Assembly: GCF_019097595.1 (NCBI RefSeq)
Contig: NC_080717.1
Span: 16,743,336-16,807,335 of the forward strand
DNA: 64,000 nucleotides
Reading direction: 5' to 3'
DNA from: Hemibagrus wyckioides
Taxonomy: Eukaryota; Chordata; Actinopteri; Siluriformes; Bagridae
The first letter of the stretch is position 1. Each line of letters starts with the position of its first letter. The notes beneath the pieces are model-generated. The model was not told the origin of the DNA. It did not search any database and saw nothing but the letters and a program-made list of their open reading frames with translations. The translations under genes were made by a program, and so were the position numbers. Positions 1-37,330 of the stretch are shown here, one piece after another.

Positions 1-2312
1 TACACAACCCTTGGGCCCAAGTCACACCCTGTGTAAATACCTTAATCAAATCATGTTTATACTAGGAGCGATTGTGAAGGAGTCATGAGCATGCTCTAGA
101 AAAAAAAAAAAGTCTGTATACTTTTAGCTAGAGGACTAACAGTGACTTGTTCCCTGGTGTAGAACAAAACCATGTCATCTGTAGTTTCAGGGAGGGACAG
201 CAGAAAAGCCTGAAAGAACATTCACTAATGGCTGAATGCGTTTCATAAATCTGCAGTGTAATTCTATTATGGGTTAAATTTATGCTGCAGACCTCAGACA
301 CACAGCCTATAAATAATCCAAATAATGCAAGTGAATGGAAAAGCAACTGATACACATCAGGAGTGTTTGTCACTAGGGAAAAGGGGATGGGGAAAGCATA
401 AGGCCAGTTGTCAGTGCTGTATCAAGCAAGCATCGACGTAGAAAACTCAAAAGGGATGGGAGGATTATCACTTGCAATATAATGACCATCTTTAGGAGGA
501 TTCTATTGTAAAGCGAGACAAATCCAACAGGTAGTGATGCTATGCTTGTTTTCTACATGGCACTACATGCTACCATATGGAATGAGCTTATGATCAGGAG
601 TGATAGAAATTTGTGGAATAAAAACTTTAAAAGCAAAACATCTTTCTGACTGGGGTGGAGAATCCCAAAGCATTAAATTACACAGATCTCTCCTAATGAA
701 GTTATGAATGTATCCATGCGTAGTGACACAGTAGGGGGGAAAATTACATAGAATTATAGAAGCTTTAAAGTGAGGTGTGGGCAACATTTCCCTCATGTGC
801 TATAATCAGTGTTACCCTGATAAATGGTTTTGTAACGGACACACCAACGCTAATGTACAAAGACAGGACTGTGAGTTTACTGAAGCCTCAGAGAGTAATC
901 TACATTAGTGCGGTTTTACAAGACGGAGCTTTTTATAAGACCAATCTGGAGAGAAGCCAAAACAAAACAGCTCTGGCTAGAGCAAGCAAAGTTCAGTGGA
1001 TTTATTGAAACACGCACTTCATGTCGGTCTTAAATAGCAAATGGAAATCAATATTTGAAACTTTGTACTGGTACAAGGATAACGGTCTTCAATATTAGTA
1101 TGGTTCGTGTTGTGAGATGGCCAAAGGGAGTCATGTGGGGGTCTTAAGCCTCTAGATGTTTGGAATGCACTAAGAGGCCAAGACAGCAGGATTATAATCA
1201 TACACAGAATTAGGAATGTCTGATATGGCAAAAAAAGCAATAAATATAGAAAAATACAAACTGACAAATCCCTGAACCCTGCCATTTGTAGACTGTGTCA
1301 GGTAACGAATACATCAAACTAAACTATTATGAAAAGAAACAGATTTCCATGTTAACGATACAACGATTCAATTCAATAAAAGCATGACTGTTAAACATTT
1401 TTCAACCTATTCATTTAGAATTGCCAAACAAACAAAAGTAGAAAAATATTGACAGTCATTCTGTACACCATTAACAAATGCCATCCAAGACGTGATCTAT
1501 ACACCAAACTGCAGCATAAGCAGTTCAACAGGTTATATATTTTTGACAAAAATAAACAGACCTTACTGACAACCTGGTGCAATTATATGAGGAAAAAGTT
1601 CACCTCTAATTCTCTCTTGCTTAAAGAACAGAACAAACAGCGACACTCAATAAAACAGCGGTGTCGCAGGTGCTCAGGTCTTCTGGTTGTACTGATCAAA
1701 CGTTTTCAGCAGTCATAGCATCTACACAAAAGTCTATAGAAAGACGATATGGTTTCAGTAGCTGATAATCACCACAGAGGAGTTAATGGTATGTAAACTT
1801 TACCCTGTAGCACTTCTAGCACCTCTATTTCTGTAACTCTGTATAATTAGAGTAATTCAGATTTCCTTCATACATAAGTAAAGCCTCAGCCTTGGGGTAC
1901 GAGTGCATGCTAGGACGGATGCCTGTCCCCATGTTTCCTGTCTGGAGGAAAGAGTGTGTGGGAAAAGGCACACCTCTGAAATGATCCTTAAATGAAAACA
2001 ATGCTCTAGTGACTTTTGCACTGTCATATTACAGGGCAGTAAAACAAACAGCTCTACCCTCCTCCCTGCCCTAACATTACTACCAGCAGACTGGCTCCAT
2101 GCCTCACGGGAGATGTGTGGAATTAAACAGAAGAGGACAAAATTTAATGACAGAACAGCTTAATAAGCCACATTGCAGGGCACAGCACATCCACTCCTCG
2201 TCTAATTACAATGCAATTAGGTTATTAAGGCAAATTTTCAAAGGAGGGACTTTTCATGGACTGAAAACACAACATCCTCTGGGGCGCAGTTCATCATCAG
2301 TACTCTACTCAC
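1..2312 (-). other. mtus1: mtus1 intron, incomplete at the left edge
   Basis: Non-coding on both strands as far as I can see. Open frames here are short and show no family likeness. No further mtus1 coiled-coil exon was recognised, so the intron continues beyond base 1. Confidence 0.6.
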
Positions 2313-27345
<25,033 letters not shown>

Positions 27346-27649
27346 GGGTAGCAATCTCAGCCCTTGCTTTTATATAGTTTGATATATCTTTAATCCATTA
27401 TAACACTGATATTATAATAAAACATTATTACACTTTATTTTACTAATGCAATTACATTTGATCCAGGCTCCTACGCAATATTTAGAAGTTTATTTGTCTG
27501 TATTTTGAAACCCCCATCTCATCATGAAGAAAATAAATGCATGCTGACATTTTACCAACATTTTGTGATTAAATAGGTGTAAAGTTTATATATACTATAA
27601 ACTACATACATTGTATATACTATAAACAGCACATACTACAAACTATATT

Positions 27650-28197
27650 CAACTGAGGTCATAAGTTTACACACACCTTACACTTTACAATCATTATTTT
27701 GTTTAAAAGATCCTGTTTCTTTCATTTAGTGCATCTCCTTCAGAAGCTACATAAAATAATCACAAGAAAAAATAATCATTTACACCAATTATCCTTTTGA
27801 AAAGTCTATACCCCTTTTGTAATAGTTGTGTATGAGTCCCTTGGTGTGAAAAGATGGATCTCAACAACATACAGCCATTGCTGAAAATGGATCAAATATG
27901 TAGAATATGCCAGAAAATCAACTATTGGATAAAGAATAGTGGGCAGTTTAACTGCTCAAAACAAACAAGAGACTCATGAACATCTATCGAAAAACAGTCA
28001 TGTAACAACACACATTAGTACTCAAGCATATGTAAACTGGTTCATTTGTGTAAATTCACTTATTATTGTGTCTTGTGTACTATATGTAAACATCCCTTAT
28101 GTTAAATATTCAAGAAAATATTCCCATCTTATTATTTTTCTAATTTTTACCATTTTATAGACTATGCAAGGTGTATTTTAACTTATGACCTCAACTG
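27650..28197. mobile_element. Non-autonomous Tc1/mariner-like element (MITE)
   Basis: Left end CAACTGAGGTCATAAGTTTACACACACC and right end AACTTATGACCTCAACTG are inverted copies over 18 bp with two mismatches, of the GAGGTCA-AAGTTTACA type seen in fish Tc1-like transposons. The 548 bp between them has no intact transposase frame. It fills more than half of the gap between the mtus1 promoter and the fgl1 stop codon. A TA target-site duplication was not clear at the outer edges. Confidence 0.8.
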
Positions 28198-28300
28198 CAT
28201 GTTCTACATGACTGTAATCTGTATGTAAACATATTACAAATATGCATACAACATCTAGATATTTTCCATGAATAACTGGACAATGGTAAAATGTGTTATG

Positions 28301-30339
28301 TTAGACTTCATTAGTTTCAAAGGCACTTGGTCTGATCTTCATTTCCACTGTTTTCAGAGAGTACCACCAGCCATGCCAGGTGTACCACACTATCCCGTTG
28401 TCAGTCACTGCGCTGTACGGCCCCTTATAGTACAATCCATTCAGATTGGCAGAGTGACACCTAGAGGAAAAACAACGGAAGAGCTTCAAGCAAAAAACAT
28501 GCAGGGTATTTATTAAGACTGGGTTAAAGGGTTTTTTTTCTCACTTAATAATGATTTCTTTCCATATGCTAATGACACATGACAGTACATGATTTCTGAT
28601 ATTCAGAGGGTTTTTTAAAACACATTTTTCACATAACCATTACCATTATCATTAGGCTGTTACTGAAATTTATAAAGAAAAATTTCAGCTTTTTATTAAT
28701 TTGTTTGGATAAAAATACATTTACCAGACCTGTTAAACCACCAGCCAGACATATCTTCCAGAGCACAGTTGCGCTCATATCGATCATTGTCCCTATCTTT
28801 TGTGCTGAATTTCATGCCCTGGTGACTTGCCCAGCCCTGCACCTCAGGGTTATAGCTGCCTGAGAGCGAGTCTCCTGCATTCCCTCTGTATCCATTAAAC
28901 ATCAACTGGTAATGGTTCTAAAACCATACAGACAAACATTATAGTTATAATTCATTCAAGCTTGTGCTTATACAATGGGATAATCTCCCTGATTAAGCCT
29001 CAGGGAGATTATCAAGCCTATACAAGACAGGTGCTACCTGTTCACTGTCAACTTGGAACTTTCTGTACAGGGCAAAACGGTGGCTGCCCTCAAAGTCTTC
29101 CAAGTTGATTCTCAGGCTGTAATTACCTGTCACATGATATTAAAAATCATACACAATGTATATTTAGGAATAAATTGTGATTAATTATCTTGGAATAATA
29201 TTTATAGTATATACCCTGTTTTTCTTTGTTAATGATTTAAACATAAAGAAAGGCTCACCTTGGGATGTCAGATAATGTAGGTTGTCATTCCCTAACCAGA
29301 ATTCTCCATTTGCAGATTTCATGTCACCAAAACCAGTTTTGTAATCATTCCAATCCCTGCAACAACAAGCACTAGATTCACAAGGAAAGACCTGTAACGC
29401 AACATTTCTCTAATTCTTTATTACTGTCTGCATATACATTTAGTCAGTTTGAGGTTAGAACATTACACATTGCTGTTAATTTATATCTAATGCAAAATGA
29501 AAACAAAATAATAAGGGAATTTTGAACTGAATAATTTGATACTAATAAAGTAAGAATAATAATTCAAATACTTAATACTAATTCAAAGACTTAACTCTGC
29601 CAGGTTGCAGTGTGAGGAAAGTGAAAAAAATGACCCTCTTGTTCCATACTCCAGTGTGACCTTTGTACAAATGATACACAAAAGACAGAATCTTTCTCAC
29701 CTGTCAAAAGACTCGTTGCCATCAGAGCGTCTTTGGAACACTGTCCATCCGCCTCCATCTCTCATATCACAGTACACTTTGATCTTAGCTGGGCTCTTTT
29801 CAGGTTTAATCATGTAAAATCCACTCTTTGTGGAGCCATTAGTGAAAATCTGAGCACAGTCTGAAATTAAAATAAAACCATAAGCATTCTATTACAGCAA
29901 AAACTTTGTTTATTTAAAAATTACAGAAATACACTTTATTTACCTGCATATTGTTTATCTTCTAGGTCAAAAAAGATGCTTTCATTCTGAAGAAGCTGAG
30001 GCTGCTGATTGCGGTCCAGTAAGTGCTGGATCATCTTCTGCTGCTTAACAGCCCGAGCCTCCATAGTCCTTAACTGTGCCTGAAGTCTGTCTCTCTCTTG
30101 GTGGCATTCATCCGAGGACTACACACACATTTTTTTTATTTTATTTCAAACAACAAAAAAAATATTACTAGGCACTGTAGAGAAAGGAATCAGATATTGA
30201 CCAAAAGGATAACTAAAAATCTTTTTTTTTTAATGAATTGCTATTACATTCATATAAGCCCAAAAAAGTTAATAATACTTACAGAATCAACCAGGTCCAA
30301 ACAGAAAACAACCCAAATCACAACACAATATTTTGCCAT
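28301..30339 (-). CDS. fgl1: fgl1, fibrinogen-like protein 1 (hepassocin), complete
   Basis: A secreted, liver-made fibrinogen-domain protein; in mammals it is a hepatocyte mitogen and a LAG-3 ligand. Coding exons: 30339-30283, 30118-29944, 29860-29701, 29356-29259, 29126-29038, 28917-28730, 28460-28301 (stop TAA), 927 nt, 308 aa (human 312). All junctions are GT-AG and in phase. Residues 1-19 form a signal peptide ([19 protein letters not shown]). Residues 20-77 are a short coiled coil ([16 protein letters not shown]). A fibrinogen C-terminal domain follows, from [16 protein letters not shown], with [59 protein letters not shown] and [12 protein letters not shown]. The paired cysteines and tryptophans of the domain are kept. 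The fourth-to-fifth exon junction must use the acceptor at 29127 (GTGACAG|GTAATTAC); the AG ten bases further on would introduce a stop. Confidence 0.96.
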
Positions 30340-30560
30340 CTTGCAAAAAAACCCCTAAAAAAGGTAATAATGTTTGATGGGGAAAAAAAGTAGTCCTTTA
30401 TGATAATTACTGCACTGGATTTAAATCCTCGTTCCAGCTCCTGCACCAAAGATCTTTCACTTGTCTGATCTGTCCTGCATGCCTTTTGAGAAATTCTGGA
30501 CCTGCCAGTGTGTTTTGTGGGTGAGTGAGTCACTCAGAAACAATGCAGATGAACAGATCT
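30340..30560 (-). promoter_or_regulatory. fgl1: fgl1 5' UTR and proximal promoter region
   Basis: Upstream of the start codon on the minus strand there is no coding sequence. A palindromic TGAGTGACTCACTC at 30522-30536 contains an AP-1 site (TGACTCA). No convincing TATA box. Fits an inducible liver gene, but the motif is short and could be chance. Confidence 0.35.
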
Positions 30561-31927
30561 CCAACAACAAAGGCATAATCTCTGAAACCAAACTTTATAG
30601 CGTCATTATTCAAAAATCAAGCAATAACTAATGCTGAAAGTATTTATTTGAAATGGTAAAAGTAGTACAAAAAATATATGTATTTAAATTTCTAAAATGG
30701 TCTGGCTGACTTTCAGAGAAGAATACCTGATTTGATACACACATGTGTGTGAAGGTTACCGTGTGGTGAATTACAGGGTAAAGCACAGCCAAGCACCTCT
30801 TTCAGAAAGGACCCAGAGATATGCAGATACTCTTCTACACTGCTTTTGTGTGCTTGATATATCAGCGAGCATAAAAATATGTTTCACATCTATCAACCAA
30901 CAACAAAAAGCAGCAGATCTCACAGCAGATTCCCACAATCACAGTTCCATTCCCTGTCCGGTCTGAAACACTATTAAAGCACCAGATGTTGACTTCTTAA
31001 AAAACCTGTTGCTGTTACTTGTATCACTGATGAAAAAAATCGTCTGTGCATGTGTAAACACACCATTCAATAAGAAGAATGGGCATCCTATATAGGCATA
31101 AAGCAGTTACTGAAGAATGAATGAATGAATAATTAGGCACAATACAATCATTGTGAAATTTTCTGGTCAAACCTAACAGGAAAAAATGTTATGTGTAGTC
31201 CTGATAAACTTAAGGAAAAAGAATGTTTTCCTGATGTATCTGTGCTTGATGAGATAACTTGGTCAATGTCACAAACATACCTGAGGTGGATTTATGAACT
31301 TAAGTGATATAATTACAACATTCATCCATCCATTTTCTATACCACACAGAGTCCCTGGAGCCTATTCCAGAGGACTCTGGGTCCAAATCAGTGGCACATA
31401 ACCAATCACACATACTCTCACACACCTCTTCACACACTGAGGATCATTTCTGAAATGCTTATCAGCCTAAAAAGCAATGTCTTTGAACATAGAAGGAAAC
31501 TAGAGAACCTGGAAGAAACCCCCAAAGCACAGGGAGAACATGCATACAGTGTGAAGGCAGGGATCAAACCCCCAACCCTGGAGGTGTGAGGCAAATGTGC
31601 TAAACACATTTTTTTTACACACTTTTATTTGGAAAAAAAAAAATCAATATTAATCAAACATTATATAAATTATTAATTACTCATAATACTACAGTCAGGC
31701 AAGTTTCCCGAACAGTATGGCCACAGCAGAAAACATTTATACAGCATATTTGTTAGAAAGTGGTTATCTCTAAACTATAAAAAATACCCTTAGAAATGAC
31801 AGTTAATGTAATATGTGAGTAGCATTATAACATTATAATAGGTGGAGCAGCATTATAGCCTTGCTTTAAAAAAAACCCAGCTTGCATAGACACACAGTCG
31901 GCTTTATCAGTATGTATCCTGAATCAA
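30561..31927. other. Intergenic sequence between asah1 3' end and fgl1 promoter
   Basis: Holds the SINE/LINE-type repeat at 31318-31610 and presumably the asah1 3' UTR. A minus-strand AATAAA at about 31629-31624 is a possible asah1 polyadenylation signal, though it lies at the edge of the repeat. No gene is present; PCM1, which occupies this interval in human, is absent. Confidence 0.6.
31318..31610. mobile_element. Dispersed teleost repeat (CATCCATCCATTTTCTATACC family), degraded
   Basis: Begins ATCCATCCATTTTCTATACC and includes GGAGCCTATTCCAGAGGACT, CCCCCAAAGCACAGGGAGAA, CATGCATACAGTG, and CCCAACCCTGGAGGTGTGAGGC, in the order found in a very common catfish/teleost dispersed repeat. It is diverged and slightly shortened. 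Confidence 0.75.
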
Positions 31928-32317
31928 TCACCAGGGGGAACATGGACTCGGACAGTCTCTGACGTAAGATTCTAGTGTACCAGTTGATACTTCCATTAGG
32001 GCTGTATAGGTGGTTAGCTACAGTGAAACACACACACACACACACACACATTAAAATTCAACTCGATTAAAGCATGAATAATTCTAGCTTCATTCTGGGT
32101 TAACTAGTGAAAGAGGTCTTACCTTATTTAGAACTGGCTTTGTTGAAAGTACATCATATAGTGTCGGTAAGTTAATGTTCTGAAGAAACAGTTTAGTGGT
32201 TAATTACATGATTTATAATCAGTGTTAAAAAAAGCACTCACAGGTTTGTATCAGAGTTTCCCAAATTAGGGGTCATAAAGGGAAATTTTAAGAAATTTCT
32301 TTGGGATTAATAAAGTT

Positions 32318-32348
<31 letters not shown>

Positions 32349-35300
32349 TATCTTATCTTATCTTATCTTATCTTATCTTATCTTATCTTATCTTATCTTA
32401 TCTTATCTTATCTTATCTTATCTTATGATCTGATGTAGAGTCACTTTTTAACAAATTAGAGTCACAAATTGGGGTCAGGAGAGAATCTTTTCTTTTGTTT
32501 TATTCAATTATTTTACAAATTCATATGATGAATATGAGCATGGATTTTGCATGCTACTATTTTGAAATGTTACCACAAGCGAAATTCGAATGAGACACGT
32601 TTAAAGGAAGCGTGTACAGTCTGCACCAGCCGATGAGTTCAGCATTAAAATTGGACAAATTTATCTCTCCTAGTTCCTCTAAAGCATAGAGTTACTCAGT
32701 GGAACAACAGAAGTGAAGAAGACTAACATGGAACAATGGAACAAAATGTTTTCGATTTGTGACAGCAAGTAACAGGAGAAACTCAAACGCAGAGTATCAT
32801 GCAATATTCATAACGTCCGTTTGTTCAAAAATGGTTTATATTATGCTAATTCCTTCCTATATTGAATACTTACTGCTTGTGTAGTTTTATTCATGCACTT
32901 CATAGCCGGTGTCCGACGATCATCCAAAAAGAAAGGATCTTCCCAGTGGTCATAGTTCGTTTCAAGCACGTACCATCTCCCAAGCTTCACATTAATACTA
33001 CAAGATGAAAGTTATATAAGTTATAAAGTATAAGTATAAAAACAAAGTAAACTGGCAACTCAGTGAACATCCCAGTATATGGACATGGATATATTAAATG
33101 CCAGTAGTGTAATAATGTGAGCTTACTCCCAGACATCCAGTGTGTTGATTCTAGTTCTGGTTATTACACAACCTTGGCCTGTCTGGTTTCCACCCAGGAT
33201 AAAGTAGGCTGGTGCAAGTAACTTGGTAAGAGCAAGCTGTTTTTTGGCATCTTCATAACTGTTGAAAAGACAAGGATGCCATCACATTACTCACAACACA
33301 AACAAACAAAAAAAGTCATCTTTGAAAAACAAAAGAAAAAATTTAATGAAGCAGCATCAAGAACATGACATAAATATTAGGGAAAAGTATTTGGAATGGA
33401 CAGATTGGGAAATTGGTTCAACCTGGTTGCATTTTCCAGGACCTTTCGTGTGAGGAAGCTCATCCACATTCCATCTCTCTTGCCAAGAATCCATTCCAGG
33501 ATCCCTGGGAGAAATTGTAAGCTGTTATCGACAAGCAAGGACTATGCCAACTGAAGGGACTGTTTGTATACAGTCTTTGTGTATACATACCCCCCACATA
33601 CCCCCCACACATACACATACCCCCTCAAAAAAAAAAACAACCCAGATTCACCATATGACCAGTGCTGAGTGCTTATTAACTGAGCAGCAACAAAGACATA
33701 ACAGTGTTTGTGATGCTGGTATGAGCACAGCAGTGACGCAGTGAAAAGGTCTACACACCCATGTTAAAATAGCAGGTTCTTGTGATGAAGGGAAACAATG
33801 GCAAAATATAGGTGGGAGCAGCAATTACCAGGTTTTACGCACGTAACATTGATATCATAGTGTAAAAGAATATTATACATTATTATTATCCAAGCATGTA
33901 AGATAATGTGTTTCATAAGGATACTCCAATCCATTTGCAATATACAGCATTTTAACACACAATTCAAAATGGCCGAGATTGAAAAACTAGGCATCAGTTG
34001 ACTCTTTATCCTTCATTAAATATATAAAATAAAAGGTTCCATGATTTTAGGACAAATTTTACAGAAGTTATAAGTAAAAATAACAATTGTTCATATCTCA
34101 TGACCTACTGGCCTATCTCTGTGCCGCTGCTTTGAAACGTACCTTTACATCATGGCTGTAATAAGACACATCAGGTTTGGTGTTAATGTCCCAAAGCATT
34201 GAGGATTGGGTTTAGTGTCAATAGAGTCATAACCTCACATTCTCACTTGAATCCCTAATAAAATTCCCTACAATAACAATCATCTGTGAGATCTGTTCCC
34301 ATCTTAATGTGATATAGCAACCAAGTGTGCACTCTCAAAATGAACCAATCATATTCAAACTCACGTTTAAAAGAAATCATCATATCATTATATGTCAACA
34401 ATGCAGTCATTGTGATCAACCACAAAGACTCTCAAAGAGCTTAAACGCAGGGGAGGGATATAAAATCATTGTCCAAAACATTAGATGCACCATGAAACAG
34501 GTCATAATCAGTGGGCAGAGAAAATGGTGCACCAATTTAAGAAGAAGACAAGAAGAACATTTAGAAGAGAAGGGAGCCAGGTTATAATGTTTTGGAAAGG
34601 CCCAGTCAAAACCCAAATCTAAATTCTATTAAAAATCTGTAGAATGACTTCCGTACACATGGGATCCCCTTATAATCTGATAGATCTGGAGCATATTTGC
34701 AAGGAAGAATGGAAATTTTGAACGTTTTGCTGTATCATATTAAAAAGATCAGACATGATTTATCTTGTTTTCTTTTTTGTGACATGACAGTGGACCTTTA
34801 ATATCCAGTCTACCTTGTTGTGTCCATGCACAGTGTGTGTGTGTAAATGCACTACCTCTCACCATCTGTATTTGACTACATGGATGCTGTTGGTTAGCGG
34901 AAAGTTTCTCAACACATTAAAACCCTGGCATAACTTCTTGTACTTGTACTAGTGCACCGGTTCAGTAGTGTTCCTATAGTAGAGTAGTCTTTTTCTATTG
35001 ATTCATTGATTGATGAGGTAGAAAATTGTGTAGAAACAGCTAGCCAATAAATATCTAACTAAAAAGCATTTATGAACTGTGAACGCTTACCTATGTATCC
35101 TCCATCAATGTTGAAACGTTCGTTCATTGTTAGAGTGAATTCTCTCTGCAAGAAAACACAAGGAACTTTTTGTAAACATTTTTTTATAAAAAGAAAAGCA
35201 GATCAGTGCCTTTGCAAGTCTTGAAACACTTACAGGTCTAATGCCAGTGAGCATTCCCACATATCCCACAAAGCTGGTGGATTTGAAAACTGTTCTGTTG

Positions 35301-37249
35301 TTTCGCTTGAAGTCAACATTCACCACAAGTGGCTTGAGCTTCTCAGTTATAGTCCAAGTTTGGTTTTTCCTGTCCCAACTAAGAGAATTGAAACATAGAG
35401 TAAAGTCTATGTAAATCCTAAACAGATAAAAGCAAAAAGAATACAAATATAATAGATTTAAAAAATCATACCCCATGAACAAGCCAAAGTCCATGTTCCG
35501 AACATGGTATATATTTCCTAGCGAAATAAAAAATATCATGTAATAAAGTATAGTGAACAAATTAAGCAAAATAAGTAATGAATATGTAATATATATGGGA
35601 CAAAGAATGTCTAGCATATAGATCACCATTTAAGTCCTCAGCCACCACTGATGTGCACACTGTGAAAACTTCATAAAAGATATTAAACAGTACAACTTCC
35701 CCTGAAAGGTTTAAAGAGAAAGATTTGCATTAGACACAAAAATGACACAAAAATCATTTTTCTAAGACACAAAAATCTAAAGGAAAAAAACTGACATATT
35801 TATATAACCTATATTGCAGGGGTGTACAATCTTTTCATTCCAACCAAGCAGAAGCCACTCCTTCCAGCATTTTGGAAGCCAAGATCAACAAATTAAACAC
35901 GTGGAATCCTGTGTGGTTTCTGACTGGAACAAAACCCTGCGCATCTAAATGCTGGCCCTTTGCAGATAAGATTGGACACCTCTGCTCTATGGTCATTTTT
36001 CCATAATCCTATGAAATACTGTATAACCATAAATGTGACACAGACAGTCTGCATAAAACAACAACCCCTACCTAAAGAGACATCAGAGACGGAAGCAATT
36101 CCTTTAATTTCCTCGTTGAATGGGTACGGGAGCATGTCCACAATCAATGGCTGAAAGAAATGGACACAAAAACATAACACACAAACAAAACAGATTGTTG
36201 GCTGAGCTCTTTAATTGTGCTGTTGCATAGTAGTATGAGTGCTAAATGAGAATACTTACCAACCCCTGATCCACTAAATGAATCAATTTTCCATGGAAAA
36301 AGCTGTTGGCTAAATCTTTTACTGCCTGTATCATTGCTGTCAACTGAAAAAACAAAAACAAAGCACACCTGCATGTTACTGCAAATTCCACTGAACCAGG
36401 TTCACTTTCATGTCCTTTATTTCAGTTACCCAAAGAATAGCTTGTTCCTTAATTTGCAAGGTCTAAGGCATGGATCTGAGAGTCTCAATAAGTGCTTCCT
36501 TTACATGGTGTTAGTGGGTGGTACACCCATACAATAAACAGAAAACTGAAAATGATAATATTCTGTACTTTTTGACATCATATATCATTTCAACCATTGA
36601 CGATAATATAGAAATGAAAAACTGATCACACAAGTTTTGTGTTTTGACTTCAGTGCTATAGATTATATACCGACAGGGGCATTGCACAATTATCAGCTGT
36701 ACCTTGCTTACACTTGTTTACACAGCTAAATGAATACACAGACATGACACAAAGTATCACAGCATGTCGTTAAGAGCTTACTTCAGCTTTTTTCTCCTTT
36801 ATCACCTGAGTCCATCTCTGGTAAGGGGGCAAATCAAGGTCCAGCGTGTACCAAGTAACATTACTTCTATATCTGTACGAGAAAAGAGTGCAAGAACAGA
36901 GCTCAATACAAACAGGCGTCAGAGTATCATGGGATAAATCTCGAAGCAAGATCGGAAAGATAATAATTCAGCAGCAAGTCATTTTCATGCAACATTTCAT
37001 ATATAGGATCTTTACAGTAATAATAGCTTAACCTACGTTGGTCCATTAGGAGGATACATTCTTGTCCTACATTCTTGAGCATGCTGTAAACAAGAGAGAC
37101 ATTAAATACTTCACAATACACTGACAGCCGCTGTGGTCTTTAATGCCAGCATATATCATATAAATCAAATCGTTACTCACTAGGCAGGCAAAAAGTGAGA
37201 TAAAACTGACGAAAGTCAAGAAAACACAACGATCGTTTGACAAATTCAT
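31928..37249 (-). CDS. asah1: asah1, acid ceramidase, complete
   Basis: Lysosomal amidase (N-acylsphingosine amidohydrolase, Ntn-hydrolase fold) that splits ceramide into sphingosine and fatty acid. Exons: 37249-37181, 37083-37037, 36872-36782, 36343-36260, 36150-36072, 35701-35627, 35517-35472, 35378-35234, 35145-35091, 33504-33423, 33258-33127, 32997-32874, 32179-32123, 32017-31928 (stop TGA); 1176 nt, 391 aa (human 395), all in phase. Signal peptide residues 1-23. The nucleophile, exposed by self-cleavage into alpha and beta chains, is Cys139 in [11 protein letters not shown] (human Cys143). Other conserved blocks: [101 protein letters not shown] and a Cys-rich end [10 protein letters not shown]. 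Six N-glycosylation sequons are present. An in-frame ATG at 37267 is a possible but less likely start. The exon at 33504-33423 ends in a weak donor (CCAG|GTTGAA). Confidence 0.96.
32029..32050. repeat. (AC)n microsatellite
   Basis: Eleven AC units, in the last asah1 intron, 12 bp upstream of the final acceptor region. Confidence 0.9.
32255..32426 (+). mobile_element. LINE-like 3' tail extended by a (TCTTA)n satellite
   Basis: GGGAAATTTTAAGAAATTTCTTTGGGATTAATAAAGTTCTA leads directly into about 21 copies of TCTTA (32321-32426). AAATTTC-TTGGGATTAATAAAG followed by a tandem tail is the usual 3' end of fish RTE/Rex-type LINEs; the rest of the element is missing (5' truncated). It lies inside asah1, between its 32.9 and 32.1 kb exons. 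Confidence 0.7.
33505..35090 (-). other. asah1: Longest asah1 intron
   Basis: 1.6 kb between asah1 exons 9 and 10, mostly made up of the Tc1-like remnant and AT-rich filler. Other asah1 introns are 0.1-0.7 kb. No exon missed: the protein runs without a gap across it (GGYI-G-ILEW). Confidence 0.75.
34140..34745 (+). mobile_element. Tc1/mariner-like transposon remnant in an asah1 intron
   Basis: Read on the plus strand with several frame changes and stops, 34570-34720 resembles the C-terminal part of a Tc1-type transposase: a degenerate WPAQSPDLNPIENLW block (here around [12 protein letters not shown]), then [13 protein letters not shown], the family's usual final motif. Upstream sequence from about 34140 is probably part of the same element but is too decayed to align by eye. 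Non-functional. Confidence 0.65.
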
Positions 37250-37330
37250 CTTTATTCCTCCCTCCAACTTTCAGCTTTCATAATGTAGCGAAAAGCACTT
37301 CCTAAGCGAGTACATCGAGCAGGATGTACC
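37250..37330 (-). promoter_or_regulatory. asah1: asah1 5' UTR / promoter
   Basis: Immediately upstream of the start codon the minus strand reads CTTAGGAAGTGCTTTTCGC, containing an ETS-type GGAAGTG (37302-37296), then a CpG-containing CGTCGGTCCCCACGGCACATGG. TATA-less, as expected of a housekeeping lysosomal gene. A perfect CLEAR site (GTCACGTGAC) was looked for and not found. Confidence 0.45.
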
